This document shows positions 50,877-60,267 of a DNA stretch of 64,000 nucleotides, piece after piece. The stretch lies in assembly GCF_049445995.1 (NCBI RefSeq), contig NZ_JBMSDZ010000005.1, forward strand, positions 1-64,000. The letters run 5' to 3'. Position 1 is the stretch's first letter. Each line of letters starts with the position of its first letter. The notes below the pieces were generated by a model. It was not told the DNA's origin and made no database searches. It worked only from the letters and a program-made list of their open reading frames with translations. Source of the stretch: Dyella_A sp049445995. Its GTDB lineage: Bacteria > Pseudomonadota > Gammaproteobacteria > Xanthomonadales > Rhodanobacteraceae. The position numbers were made by a program, and so were the translations under genes.

Positions 50877-52274
50877 ATGCGTACGTTTCCATTGACCGGA
50901 TGTGGTGTCCTGCTGGCGCTGGCCGCCGTTCCCGCCGCGGCCACGCAGACCGACTACGCCTTGAAGGCCGACATGGGCGCCGTCGACGGGACCAACGGCG
51001 ACCTCGGCCTGCTCGGCCGCGGCCATTCGCAGCAGGCCTACCTGGACGCCACGCCGTGGGCGCACTTCCAGTTCTCGCCGGCGTGGAGCGCGTTCGTCCG
51101 CGTGCGCCTGTTCGCGCCGACCGGCCGCGTGCAGACCGGGGCCAACGACAACAACAACGTCGGTCCGACCGACCAGACGTTCCTCGGGCTGAAGGAGGCC
51201 TGGGTCGACTACGCCGGCTTCCGTTACCCGGGTGAGTCGATCCGGCTGGGTCGCCAGCGCGTGCGCGAGGACGACGCGATGTACGTGGACCAGGACGTCG
51301 ACGCCGTGCGCTGGATCTTCAACACCACCCTGGTGCAATCCGAGTTCGGCGTCGGCAAGGAGTTCAGCACGTACCGCACCGACAGCGTCGGCCTGCCGCC
51401 GGACCAGAAGCAGCGCACCTACGTGTTCGGCACGCTCGGCGGCGAGTGGCGCGCCTACCAGCGCTTCGGTGTGCGCACCATCTACGTCGACGATCACGGA
51501 CAACTGCCGCCGCTGGGCGCGCCGACCGACCTCGGCACCAAGCTGACCTCGGCCAACCTGCTGTGGGTCGGCCTGTTCTTTCACAACCACTACTACGACG
51601 GCGCCGATGCGCCACCGCTGGCATACAACGCCTCGCTCAACTGGGTCCGCGGCCACCAGCGCACGGCACTGATCGACCCGGTCACCCGCGTGGTCGACGG
51701 CATGAGCAACCGCCATGTACGCGCCTGGGCGACCGACCTGGGACTGCGCTATCGACTGCCGATCGAGAAATTCCCGCTGCAGCTCGGCGCGGCCTACGTC
51801 TACAGCAGCGGCGGCCGCGGCGACAACCTGTCCACCCAGTACAGCCAGACCGGCCTGCAGAGCAATTACTCGCGCTTCACCGGTACCGATTCGCTGACCC
51901 AGCGCTTCACCGATGCCTATCGTGCCGAACTGGGCAACCTGAAGGTGTCCACTGCGTACGCCTCAGTCAACCTGGGGCGCTGGAACGCCAGCGTGATCTA
52001 CAACCGCTTCAACCGCGTGCACAGCAGCGCGCCGGTCTACGTCGATGCCGTCAACATCGAGCCGGTGAATGACAACAGCTCGCTGGGCGAGGGCTACGAC
52101 GTGATGCTCACGCGCTTCTTCGGCGGCAAGGTGGCGCATTCCGATCTGCTGTCCGGCGACGAGCCGGCCAGCTCGGTCCGCCTGCGCGGCTCGGTGTTTC
52201 ATCCGGGCGCGGCCTATGCGGCCAACGCGCGCAATGAATACCGCGTGATGCTGGAGCTGGTGCTATGGCGCTGA
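50877..52274 (+). CDS. algE: Alginate outer-membrane export porin AlgE
   Basis: 465 residues from MRTFPLTGCGVLLALAAVPA with AAGGAG in front. Signal peptide (about 22 residues), then a beta-barrel with alternating strands: LGLLGRGHSQQAYLDATPWA, LKEAWVDYAG and GLRYRLPIEKFPLQLGAAYV. The terminal strand EYRVMLELVLWR is the barrel end. Family members form an 18-strand electropositive channel that secretes polymannuronate/alginate. It overlaps the start of algG by 10 bp. Confidence 0.92.
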   Translation: MRTFPLTGCGVLLALAAVPAAATQTDYALKADMGAVDGTNGDLGLLGRGHSQQAYLDATPWAHFQFSPAWSAFVRVRLFAPTGRVQTGANDNNNVGPTDQTFLGLKEAWVDYAGFRYPGESIRLGRQRVREDDAMYVDQDVDAVRWIFNTTLVQSEFGVGKEFSTYRTDSVGLPPDQKQRTYVFGTLGGEWRAYQRFGVRTIYVDDHGQLPPLGAPTDLGTKLTSANLLWVGLFFHNHYYDGADAPPLAYNASLNWVRGHQRTALIDPVTRVVDGMSNRHVRAWATDLGLRYRLPIEKFPLQLGAAYVYSSGGRGDNLSTQYSQTGLQSNYSRFTGTDSLTQRFTDAYRAELGNLKVSTAYASVNLGRWNASVIYNRFNRVHSSAPVYVDAVNIEPVNDNSSLGEGYDVMLTRFFGGKVAHSDLLSGDEPASSVRLRGSVFHPGAAYAANARNEYRVMLELVLWR

Positions 52275-53938
52275 GGTTTGCAAGCGTGCTGGCCATCGCG
52301 CTGCTGATCGGCGGCGGTGTGGGCTGGGCGGCGGCAGCGCCCGCGGCGCAGCATGCCCAAGGACATGCGAAGGCGAAGCCGGCACATGGCCACGACGTGG
52401 CCGACGGCAGCGACCAGACCGACGGCTCCGATGAGGATCATCCGGACGCGGACGTCGACGAGGCCGCCACCGCCACCGCACGGGTGAAATCCTATGTCGT
52501 CAGCGCCGGCTCGGCAAAGCCCCTGGACGCCTGGAAGCCGCCGAAGCTGCCCGACCTTTCCGGCTACACCGAAGCGGCGGTGATGCAGAAGCTGCGGCGC
52601 ACGCCTACCGGGCGGGTGCACGTCGGCAGCATGTTCGGCCAGCCCGCCTTCAAGAACTTCATGGGCCGCGACGGCCGCATGCGCGAGTGGGCGCTGCGCC
52701 AGCGTTCGATGCCCAAGGTGATCTTCATCAGCGGCGGCTACGTGACCCCGAGCGACATGGCGCGCGCCTTGCCGAAGGAATATTTCGCGCAGACGCAGCC
52801 GGGCGTGTTCGTGGCGCGGCTGCCGATCCATGTGGAGCCTGGCGCAACGCTTCACATCGACCGCGAGGCGAAGGACTTCCGCCTGTCGCTGGATCGCGGC
52901 GCGTTCCTGATCAACGACGGCGACCTGTTCATCACCCACAGCCGGCTGGAAGGCTGGGACGAAGCGCACGACAAGCCGGCGTGGTTCGAGAGCGAGGATG
53001 ATTTCCGGCCGTTCCTGCTGTCCTGGGGCGGCTCGCGTACCTACATCGTTCACAGCACGGTGGCGCACCTGGGCTACGCGGCGAGCAAGGCCTACGGCAT
53101 CTCGATCAGCCAGTACAGCCCGTCGCTGGCGCCGATCCTCAAGCGCAGGGAGCCGACCGGCTGGCTGCTGGATTCGGAGTTCTTCGACAACTGGTTCGGC
53201 TTCTACTGCTACGAAGCCAGGGACGTGGTGATCCGTGGCAACACCTATCACCACAACATCAAGTACGGCATCGATCCGCACGATCGCTCGCACGGGCTGA
53301 TCATCGCCAAGAACACCGTGCACGACACGCGAATCAAGCACGGCATCATCGTCTCGCGCGAGGTCACCAACAGCTGGATCATCGACAACAAGTCGTACGA
53401 CAACGGCCTGTCGGGGATCGTGGTCGACCGCAGCAGCGTGCGCAACGTGATCGCGCTGAACAAGTCGTACCGCAATCACTCCGACGGCATCACCATCTAC
53501 GAGAGCCCGAACACGCTGATCTGGCGCAACCTGGTGCTGGCCAACAACCGCCACGGCATCCGCGTGCGCAACAGCATTGAAGTGCAACTGCGCGACAACG
53601 TCGCGGTCGGCAACCAGTTGTCGGGCATCTACGGGCACATCAAGGATCTCAGCGACACCGGCCGCAACCTCAAGCTGGACCCATTCCAGCCGAGCATTTC
53701 GCTCACCGTGGTTGGCGGCAAGCTGGTGTCCAACGGCTCCGGGCCGGTGACTATCGACCAGCCACTGAGCCTGGAGCTCTACGACGTGGACCTGCTGGAG
53801 CCGCGCCGCGCGCTCGGCATCGACCTCAGCGGCGTGCTCGGCCGGCACCAGGAGAAGGTGCTGGACATCCTGGTGCGCCAGCGATTGCCGGTGGTGGTGA
53901 AACCGGTGTCGCTCGACGTCAGCTCGGCGGATCCGTGA
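52265..53938 (+). CDS. algG: Mannuronan C5-epimerase AlgG
   Basis: 557 residues. A signal peptide (about 1-25) is followed by an odd His/Asp-rich linker (QHAQGHAKAKPAHGHDVADG, then SDQTDGSDEDHPDAD) before the family core. The right-handed beta-helix carries the catalytic DPHD motif in KYGIDPHDRSHGL (near residue 338) and NGLSGIVVDRSSVRNVIALN-type coils. It converts mannuronate to guluronate in the polymer in the periplasm and protects it from AlgL. The linker of about 45 residues is not usual in Pseudomonas AlgG. It overlaps algE by 10 bp. Confidence 0.94.
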   Translation: MALRFASVLAIALLIGGGVGWAAAAPAAQHAQGHAKAKPAHGHDVADGSDQTDGSDEDHPDADVDEAATATARVKSYVVSAGSAKPLDAWKPPKLPDLSGYTEAAVMQKLRRTPTGRVHVGSMFGQPAFKNFMGRDGRMREWALRQRSMPKVIFISGGYVTPSDMARALPKEYFAQTQPGVFVARLPIHVEPGATLHIDREAKDFRLSLDRGAFLINDGDLFITHSRLEGWDEAHDKPAWFESEDDFRPFLLSWGGSRTYIVHSTVAHLGYAASKAYGISISQYSPSLAPILKRREPTGWLLDSEFFDNWFGFYCYEARDVVIRGNTYHHNIKYGIDPHDRSHGLIIAKNTVHDTRIKHGIIVSREVTNSWIIDNKSYDNGLSGIVVDRSSVRNVIALNKSYRNHSDGITIYESPNTLIWRNLVLANNRHGIRVRNSIEVQLRDNVAVGNQLSGIYGHIKDLSDTGRNLKLDPFQPSISLTVVGGKLVSNGSGPVTIDQPLSLELYDVDLLEPRRALGIDLSGVLGRHQEKVLDILVRQRLPVVVKPVSLDVSSADP

Positions 53939-53951
53939 GGGAGGACGTGCC

Positions 53952-55373
53952 ATGGTCTTTTCCTCCAATGTGTTCCTGTTCCTGTTCTTGCCGCTGTTCC
54001 TGGCGGTGTACTACCTGACGCCCAACCGCGGGCGTGCGCGCAATCTGGTGGTGCTGATTGGCAGCTACGCGTTCTACGCGTGGTGGCGGGTGGATTTCCT
54101 GCTGCTGTTCGCCACGGTTACGGTGTGGAACTACCTGATCGGTCTGGCGATCGCGCGGCAGCCGCGGCGCAGCCGCGCGGCGCGCCTGCGGGTCGTGCTC
54201 GGCGTGGCCGGCAACCTGGCGACGCTGTGCTACTTCAAGTACGCCAACTTCGGCGTCTCCAGCCTCAACGAGGTGCTGGGCATGGCCGGCGCGGGGCAGG
54301 TGTCGTGGCTGCACGTGATTCTGCCGATCGGCATCTCGTTCTACATCTTCGAGTCGATCAGCTACATTGCCGACGTGTATCGCGGCGACACCGAGGCCAC
54401 CCATCATCCGGTGGATTTCGCCACCTTCGTCGCGCTGTTCCCGCACCTGATCGCCGGCCCGGTGTTCCGCTACAAGGACCTCGCCGACCAGTTCGTGCAG
54501 CGCGAGCACAGCTGGCAGAAATTCGGCGAGGGCGCGATCCGTTTCATGCAGGGTTTCATCAAGAAGGTGCTGATCGCCGACTCGATCGCGCCACTGGCCA
54601 ACGATGCCTTCGCGCTGACCCATCCGCACACCGCCGACGCCTGGCTGGGCGCGCTGGCCTACACCGCGCAGCTGTACTTCGACTTCTCCGGTTACAGTGA
54701 CATGGCGATCGGCCTGGGCCTGATGATGGGCTTCCGCTTCGTCGAGAACTTCAACCAGCCGTACATCAGCCAGAGCATCACCGAGTTCTGGCGGCGCTGG
54801 CACATGAGCCTGTCGGCGTGGTTGCGGGATTACCTGTACATCGCGCTGGGCGGCAACCGCAAAGGCACGGTGAAGACCTACCGCAACCTGATGCTGACCA
54901 TGCTGCTCGGCGGCCTGTGGCACGGCGCCAACTGGACTTTTCTGCTGTGGGGCGGCTGGCACGGGCTGATCCTGTGCGTGGAGCGTGCGCGCGGGGTGAA
55001 GGCGAGCGTGGAACGGTTCCGCTGGCATCGCTGGGCGCTGACCTTCCTGCTGGTGGTGCTGGGCTGGGTGATGTTCCGCGCCAACGGCGTCGGTGACGCG
55101 CTGCGTATCTACCGCGCGATGTTCGATTTCCACGGCGCCGGGCTGTCCGACGTCTACGCCGGCAGCATCACCTCGCTGCAGGTGGCGACCCTGCTGCTGG
55201 CGATCGTGGTAGCCGCGGCCACCGGCGCGGCCAGCCTGCGGCCGGCGCCGCTGCCGCCGGTGCGCGCGCACGGCCGGCTGGCGCTGCAGTGGCTGGTGTG
55301 GCCGGTGTTCGTGCTGGCGGTGCTCAAGCTGTCGGCGCAGAGCTATTCGCCGTTCCTGTACTTCCAGTTCTAG
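53952..55373 (+). CDS. algI: Alginate O-acetyltransferase, MBOAT protein AlgI
   Basis: 473 residues with about 11 membrane segments. It has the MBOAT signature: GISFYIFESISYIADVYRGD, NFNQPYISQSITEFWRRWHM and the catalytic histidine in LGGLWHGANWTFLLWG. It passes acetyl groups across the inner membrane to AlgJ/AlgX for acetylation of mannuronate. It is 13 bp after algG. Confidence 0.93.
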   Translation: MVFSSNVFLFLFLPLFLAVYYLTPNRGRARNLVVLIGSYAFYAWWRVDFLLLFATVTVWNYLIGLAIARQPRRSRAARLRVVLGVAGNLATLCYFKYANFGVSSLNEVLGMAGAGQVSWLHVILPIGISFYIFESISYIADVYRGDTEATHHPVDFATFVALFPHLIAGPVFRYKDLADQFVQREHSWQKFGEGAIRFMQGFIKKVLIADSIAPLANDAFALTHPHTADAWLGALAYTAQLYFDFSGYSDMAIGLGLMMGFRFVENFNQPYISQSITEFWRRWHMSLSAWLRDYLYIALGGNRKGTVKTYRNLMLTMLLGGLWHGANWTFLLWGGWHGLILCVERARGVKASVERFRWHRWALTFLLVVLGWVMFRANGVGDALRIYRAMFDFHGAGLSDVYAGSITSLQVATLLLAIVVAAATGAASLRPAPLPPVRAHGRLALQWLVWPVFVLAVLKLSAQSYSPFLYFQF

Positions 55374-55406
55374 CGCCGCAGGTTTCCTGCGAGGACGAGG
55401 CATTCG

Positions 55407-56690
55407 ATGCAAAGACCAGCGACCAGGCCGCAGACGGGGGAACGTGAGGCGTTGTCGTACCGGCCGCCGCTCGACATCGTCCGTGCGCGGCCGCGGCCGA
55501 AGCCGCGCCGCCTGCCATGGCCCGCCGCCGTCGCGCAGCGGCTGCGCGCGGCGTGGCTGCATGCGATGGGACCGGCGCACCGGGTGCTGGCGTGGAACGC
55601 TGTGCTGTTCCTCGCGCTGGTGCTGGTGCTCGGCATCGTCGGGCTGGCGCGTTCGCTCGATTTCCGAGCGAAGGACCACCCGGACGTATGGAAGGGCAAG
55701 CTCGCGCACGCCTTCGAGACACACTACGACAAACGTTTCCCGTTGAAGAACCTCGGCGTGAATCTCTGGGCCGCTGCCGACTACGAACTATTCGGCGAAG
55801 GCCGTCCCGGCGTCGTCGTCGGCCGGGACGGCTGGCTGTACACCGACGAGGAATTCAAGCTCGACAACGACTCGCCGGCGCTGGTCGTGCGCCATCTCGC
55901 GCTGATCGACTGGGTGCGCCGCACGCTGGCGCAGCGCCACGTCGCCTTGTTGGTGGTGGTGGTGCCGGCCAAGGCACGGGTGTACCCGGAACACCTCGGC
56001 CGGCGTCAGCCGCCCGCGCTGCATCGCAGGCTCTATGCGCAGGCGCTGGACACGCTGCACGCCGAAGGCGTTTCCGCGATGGGCCTGTTGCCGGTGCTGC
56101 TCGACGGCAAGCGGCAGCAGCCGACCTTCCTGCGCACCGACACGCACTGGACGCCGTACGGCGCACGGCAGGCGGCGCGGGCGATCGCCGCGCGCCTCAG
56201 CGACAGCGTCGACGCGACCGGCACGTTCCACACCGAGACGCTCGGCACGCAGGTGCATCGCGGCGACCTGTTCAACTTCCTGCCGCTGGATCCGTGGTTC
56301 GGCTCGCTGCTGCCGCCGCCGGACCAACTGCGGAAGGTGCGCACGATCGCCGACGCGCGCGGCGGCCTGCTCGGCGGCACGTCGACGCCCGCAGTGGCGC
56401 TGGTCGGCACCAGCTACAGCGCCGAACCGCAGTGGAATTTCGCCGGTGCGCTGGAGCAGGCGCTGCAGGCCGACGTGCTCAATTACGCGAAGGCCGGCGA
56501 GGGTCCGTTCACGCCGATGCTGGCCTATCTCGGCTCGGCCGACTTCCGCGTCGCGCCGCCGAAACTGGTGGTGTGGGAAGTGCCGGAGCGCTATCTGCCG
56601 CTCCCGCAGCCCACACTCGCCGCCTATCACCTGCCGCCGGACGCGTTCGCCGTCCATGCGGCGACCCCGGCCGCCAGCGGCGGCCTTTAG
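55407..56690 (+). CDS. algJ: Alginate O-acetyltransferase AlgJ-like SGNH protein
   Basis: 427 residues. A long basic Pro/Arg-rich cytoplasmic head (about 60 residues) precedes one membrane anchor (VLAWNAVLFLALVLVLGIVG). The periplasmic AlgX/AlgJ-type SGNH domain has VVGRDGWLYTDEEF, the Asp-x-His pair Asp245/His247 in RTDTHWTPYG, and the serine motif in LVGTSYSAEPQWNFAG. It forms an acetyl-enzyme and relays acetyl from AlgI. The basic head is longer than in Pseudomonas AlgJ. It follows algI by 33 bp; a second SGNH protein (AlgX) is encoded downstream. Confidence 0.9.
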   Translation: MQRPATRPQTGEREALSYRPPLDIVRARPRPKPRRLPWPAAVAQRLRAAWLHAMGPAHRVLAWNAVLFLALVLVLGIVGLARSLDFRAKDHPDVWKGKLAHAFETHYDKRFPLKNLGVNLWAAADYELFGEGRPGVVVGRDGWLYTDEEFKLDNDSPALVVRHLALIDWVRRTLAQRHVALLVVVVPAKARVYPEHLGRRQPPALHRRLYAQALDTLHAEGVSAMGLLPVLLDGKRQQPTFLRTDTHWTPYGARQAARAIAARLSDSVDATGTFHTETLGTQVHRGDLFNFLPLDPWFGSLLPPPDQLRKVRTIADARGGLLGGTSTPAVALVGTSYSAEPQWNFAGALEQALQADVLNYAKAGEGPFTPMLAYLGSADFRVAPPKLVVWEVPERYLPLPQPTLAAYHLPPDAFAVHAATPAASGGL

Positions 56691-56714
56691 CCGGAGAAGG
56701 AGGTTCTTCCCGCC

Positions 56715-57359
56715 ATGTTCAAGCCAATCCCTGAACGCCCCTCGCGGTCGCCGCGGCTGGTCCGCACCGCGCTCGCCGTGACCCTGCTCGGCAGCGTCAC
56801 CATTGCCATGGCCGGCCTGTATCCGCCCGCGGCACCGCCGGGCTCGGCCTTCATCCGCGTGTTCAACGCGAGCAGCCAGCCGAAGGTGACGGCGCAGGTC
56901 GGCAGCAAGGACCTCGGCAGCATTGCGGCGATGGAGGCCAGTTCGTACCAGTTCCTGCCGCCGGGGCAGTACACGGTGAAGATCGGCGGCGCCTCGCAGG
57001 GCGCGCAGTTGCAGGGCTCGCACTGCTATACCGCCGTGCTGGAGGGCGGCAGCCAGGTGCACCTGTTCGACCAGCCGTGCTTCAACAGCCAGCTCAAGGC
57101 GCTGGTGGCGGTCTACAACATGATTGACGGCAGTACGCTGAGTCTGCGCACCGCCGACGGGCAAAAGGTGATCGATCAGGTCGCCGCCAATGCCAGCGGC
57201 GAGCGCGAGGTCAATCCGGTCAAGGCCAGCCTGGCCGTGTACGACGGCTCCGGCAAGCTGGCCGATGCCAAGCCGGTGACCTTGTCGCGCGGCAGCACCT
57301 ACAGTCTGTTCGTCACCGGCACCCGCAGCAGTCCGGTGCTGATCTGGATCAACGGTTGA
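56715..57359 (+). CDS. algF: Alginate O-acetylation protein AlgF
   Basis: 214 residues with a signal peptide to about residue 33 (VTIAMAGL). A beta-rich periplasmic protein: SAFIRVFNASSQPKVTAQVG, SSYQFLPPGQYTVKIGG, YSLFVTGTRSSPVLIWING. It is required with AlgI and AlgJ for alginate acetylation, probably as an adaptor. A GGAGAAGGAGG ribosome-binding site precedes the gene. It is 8 bp before algX. Confidence 0.92.
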   Translation: MFKPIPERPSRSPRLVRTALAVTLLGSVTIAMAGLYPPAAPPGSAFIRVFNASSQPKVTAQVGSKDLGSIAAMEASSYQFLPPGQYTVKIGGASQGAQLQGSHCYTAVLEGGSQVHLFDQPCFNSQLKALVAVYNMIDGSTLSLRTADGQKVIDQVAANASGEREVNPVKASLAVYDGSGKLADAKPVTLSRGSTYSLFVTGTRSSPVLIWING

Positions 57360-57367
57360 GGCGCGCC

Positions 57368-58852
57368 ATGCGCAGGACGATCCATACGCTGCTCTCCGTC
57401 CTGGTCGCGCTGTCGGCCGGCACGTCGGCCGACGCGCGCACGCCGCCAGCCGATCCGGCGAACACGCCGGTGCCGGTGCCGACGCCGCTGAGCGCCAGAG
57501 CGCCGCACTACGAGGTCCAGCCGTGCTGCCAGCTGTGTCCGCTGGCTTCCAACCCGCAGGTCTATGCCGGCTCCAAGTTCCTCAACGATTTTCGCGTGCT
57601 GGTCGACGGGCGCGATGGCTGGCTGTTCCGTACCGGGCTGGATCTGACCACGCGCTTCGACGTGTCCGACGCCAGCATCGAACAGCTGCGCCGGCTCAGC
57701 GATGCGCTGCGCCGGCGCGGCACGCAGATCGTGATGATCTACCAGCCGCCGCGCGGACTGATGGATTTCGATGAACTGACCCCGAAGGAGCGGCGGCGCT
57801 ACGACGTCGACGCGGCACGCCGAAACTATGCGCTGGCGTTGCAGCGCCTGCGCCGCGGCGGCGTCATCGTGCCGCCGCTGGACCAACTGGTGGACGAGCA
57901 CAAGGGCTACGACTACTACTTCCGCCGCGACCACCACTGGACCGCCGCTGGCGCACAGCACACCGCCGAGGTGATCGCGCAGACGATGCGCCGGCTGCCC
58001 GGTTTCTCTTCGGTCCCGCGCAAGCAGTTCACCACCCGCAGCGACGGCGTGATCGGCAAGCCAGGCACGCTGCAGAAGGTCGCCTCGCAACTGTGCGGCG
58101 GCGGCTATTCGCTGCAGTACGAATCGGCGTTCGTCACCGAGCAGGAAGGCGGCGGCAGCCTGCTTGGCGACGAGACGCAGCCGGAGGTGGTGCTGGTCGG
58201 CACCAGCAACAGCGATACCAAGGGCGGCTACAACTTCCCTGGTTACCTGGAGCAGTACCTAGGCGTGGACGTGCTCGACGTGGCGATCACCGGCGGCTCG
58301 TTCGAGGGCTCGTTGCTGCATTACCTGGCGAGCAAGGAGTTCCAGCAGCATCCGCCGAAGTACCTGATCTGGGAGACGCCCTACCAGGATTACCCCAGCT
58401 CCGAGCATAACCCGTACAAGATCTACCGGCAGGCGGTGCCACTGGTGACCGGCGGCTGCCATGGCAAACCGGCGGTGCTGACGCGCACGGTGACCCTGCA
58501 CCAGGGCAGCAACGACTTGCTGTTCAACGGCGGCGGCCGCATCCTGCCGCTGGTCGGGCGCGACTACCAGTTGGAGTTCCAGTTCAGCGACCCAGGCATC
58601 AAGGACCTCGACGCGCAGGTGCTCTACTTCAGCGGCTTGAAGGAGTCGCTGAAGCTGCACTTCAAGCAGTACGTGGACAACGGCGGGCGCTTCAATAGCG
58701 AGCTGCGCTCGGACCGGCCGGACTACGCCGCGGCGACGCTGATGGGCGTGACGCTGCAGATGGACCAAGCGCCGGCCAAGCCGCTGAGCGTGACCGCAAC
58801 GGTGTGCCCACGGGCCGATACAGCGCCAGCGATGGCCGGTACGCAGAGGTGA
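57368..58852 (+). CDS. algX: Alginate acetyltransferase AlgX (SGNH plus carbohydrate-binding module)
   Basis: 494 residues from the ATG at 57368 (GAGG upstream; a TTG at 57356 is the frame's outer limit). Signal peptide ends at about residue 23. A cysteine-rich start (QPCCQLCPLASN) leads to the SGNH domain with VDGRDGWLFRTG, Asp-x-His in YFRRDHHWTAAG and the serine in VLVGTSNSDTKGGYNF. The C-terminal module (about 345-480) is a carbohydrate-binding domain (RILPLVGRDYQLEFQFSD). It acetylates mannuronate directly and is part of the periplasmic complex with AlgK. Confidence 0.93.
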   Translation: MRRTIHTLLSVLVALSAGTSADARTPPADPANTPVPVPTPLSARAPHYEVQPCCQLCPLASNPQVYAGSKFLNDFRVLVDGRDGWLFRTGLDLTTRFDVSDASIEQLRRLSDALRRRGTQIVMIYQPPRGLMDFDELTPKERRRYDVDAARRNYALALQRLRRGGVIVPPLDQLVDEHKGYDYYFRRDHHWTAAGAQHTAEVIAQTMRRLPGFSSVPRKQFTTRSDGVIGKPGTLQKVASQLCGGGYSLQYESAFVTEQEGGGSLLGDETQPEVVLVGTSNSDTKGGYNFPGYLEQYLGVDVLDVAITGGSFEGSLLHYLASKEFQQHPPKYLIWETPYQDYPSSEHNPYKIYRQAVPLVTGGCHGKPAVLTRTVTLHQGSNDLLFNGGGRILPLVGRDYQLEFQFSDPGIKDLDAQVLYFSGLKESLKLHFKQYVDNGGRFNSELRSDRPDYAAATLMGVTLQMDQAPAKPLSVTATVCPRADTAPAMAGTQR

Positions 58853-58857
58853 CGACG

Positions 58858-59964
58858 ATGAGTGCTTCTTTCCGATGTCGCTGCGGGTGGCTGCTGGCGG
58901 CCGCACTGGGGTCGGCGCCACTGGGCGCGCAGGCGTCGCAGGCACTGGTGCCGCCGCCCGGTTACGACGCCGCTGTGGTGCACAAGCCGGACGACGATTT
59001 CGAATGCGAGCCGCCGCCGGCGCCGTACACCGGCACGCTCGATTTCCCCAGCAAATACCAGGGCTCGGGCAAGGCGCGGGATCAGTTCAACGCCAGTGCC
59101 AACGCCATCTACAAGGCGCGCAGCCAGCCGATAAGCCGGCTGGAAAAGGGCGTCGCCAAGATGGTCGACAAGTACATGCGTACCGGAACGCCGGCAACGC
59201 TGGAATGCGTGGTCGGCTGGTACGCCGCCTGGGCCGATGCGAACGCGCTGCTGGGTCCGTCCACCTCGTACTCCGGCAAGGCGATGCGCAAGTGGGCGCT
59301 GGCCAGCCTGAGCGGATCGTTCCTGCACCTGCAGTTCTCGCGCTCGCAGCCGCTGGCCGCGTATCCGGCGCAGACGCAGCGGATCAAGGACTGGCTCGAC
59401 CGCGTCGGTGACAAGGTGCAGACCGAGTGGGATCTCACCTCACCGCGCAAGAAGATCAACAACCACTTCTACTGGGCCGCATGGGCGATCATGGCGACCA
59501 GCGTGGTGGAGAACCGCCGCGACGAGTTCGACTGGGCGATGAAGGTCTACCGCATCTTCGCGGACCAGGCCGATGCCGACGGCTACCTGCCGAACGAACT
59601 GAAGCGGCAGACGCGCGCGCTGGGCTACCACAACTTCGCGATCACCCCGATCGCGATGATCGCCGCCTTCGGCAAGGCCAATGGCGTCGACCTGGCCAGC
59701 GAGGGCAACGGTGCGCTAACGCGCGTGGCCCGACGCACCCTGCAGGGCATCGCCGATCCGGCCGTGTTCGCCGCCAGGAGCGGCGGCTTCAAGCAGGAAC
59801 TGGAGAACGTCCGCAAGCAGCCCACCGAACTGGCATGGCTGGAGCCGTACTGCTGGACCGTCCACTGCGGGGGCGATATCGCGCGCAAGGCCGATTCGCT
59901 GCGCCCCATGAAGAACACCCGGCTGGGTGGCAACGTCACCGCCGTGTTTCATCTGGGGAAGTGA
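58858..59964 (+). CDS. algL: Alginate lyase AlgL (PL5)
   Basis: 368 residues from MSASFRCRCGWLLAAALGSA with AGAGG 9 nt upstream. Signal peptide to about residue 23. PL5 active-site segments are present: KKINNHFYWAAWAIMATSV and LKRQTRALGYHNFAITPIAM, plus ECVVGWYAAWADANALLG. It cleaves mannuronate-rich alginate by beta-elimination in the periplasm and clears misdirected polymer. It is the last gene of the operon, 5 bp after algX; no strong terminator follows. Confidence 0.94.
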   Translation: MSASFRCRCGWLLAAALGSAPLGAQASQALVPPPGYDAAVVHKPDDDFECEPPPAPYTGTLDFPSKYQGSGKARDQFNASANAIYKARSQPISRLEKGVAKMVDKYMRTGTPATLECVVGWYAAWADANALLGPSTSYSGKAMRKWALASLSGSFLHLQFSRSQPLAAYPAQTQRIKDWLDRVGDKVQTEWDLTSPRKKINNHFYWAAWAIMATSVVENRRDEFDWAMKVYRIFADQADADGYLPNELKRQTRALGYHNFAITPIAMIAAFGKANGVDLASEGNGALTRVARRTLQGIADPAVFAARSGGFKQELENVRKQPTELAWLEPYCWTVHCGGDIARKADSLRPMKNTRLGGNVTAVFHLGK

Positions 59965-60229
59965 GCAGGCACGCGCATCGACGCGTCATCGGGTACGCGC
60001 TGCACGTGCCCGACGTGGTCGCCCTCCCGCAGCGGTGTCGAACGGCGGTGCACGCTCTCGATGGCGCGCCGAGCAGCGCGCCACGGCGAAGGATGCGGAT
60101 GCGCTGAAGGCCTGCCGCACTCCGATTCGCGACGGTTCGGCCTGGGACAGGCCAGGATGCGGGAGCACGGCGCTTGCCGTTTACGCGGTCATGTCAACGC
60201 CGGCATTAGTCTGAAGGCTTCGCCCATAC
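59965..60229. other. Intergenic region after the alginate operon
   Basis: No gene, no clear terminator and no repeat recognised. The MerR-type promoter begins at its right end. Confidence 0.5.
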
Positions 60230-60261
60230 TTGACTCTGGACCAACATCAAGGGTCTAGAGT
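60230..60261 (+). promoter_or_regulatory. MerR-type promoter with operator dyad
   Basis: -35 TTGACT (60230-60235) and -10 TAGAGT (60256-60261) are 20 bp apart, the long spacing typical of MerR-controlled metal promoters. Between and across them lies the dyad ACTCTGGACC (60233-60242) / GGTCTAGAGT (60252-60261) with one mismatch. Transcription would start close to the ATG at 60268, so the mRNA may be leaderless. Confidence 0.75.
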
Positions 60262-60267
60262 GACGGC

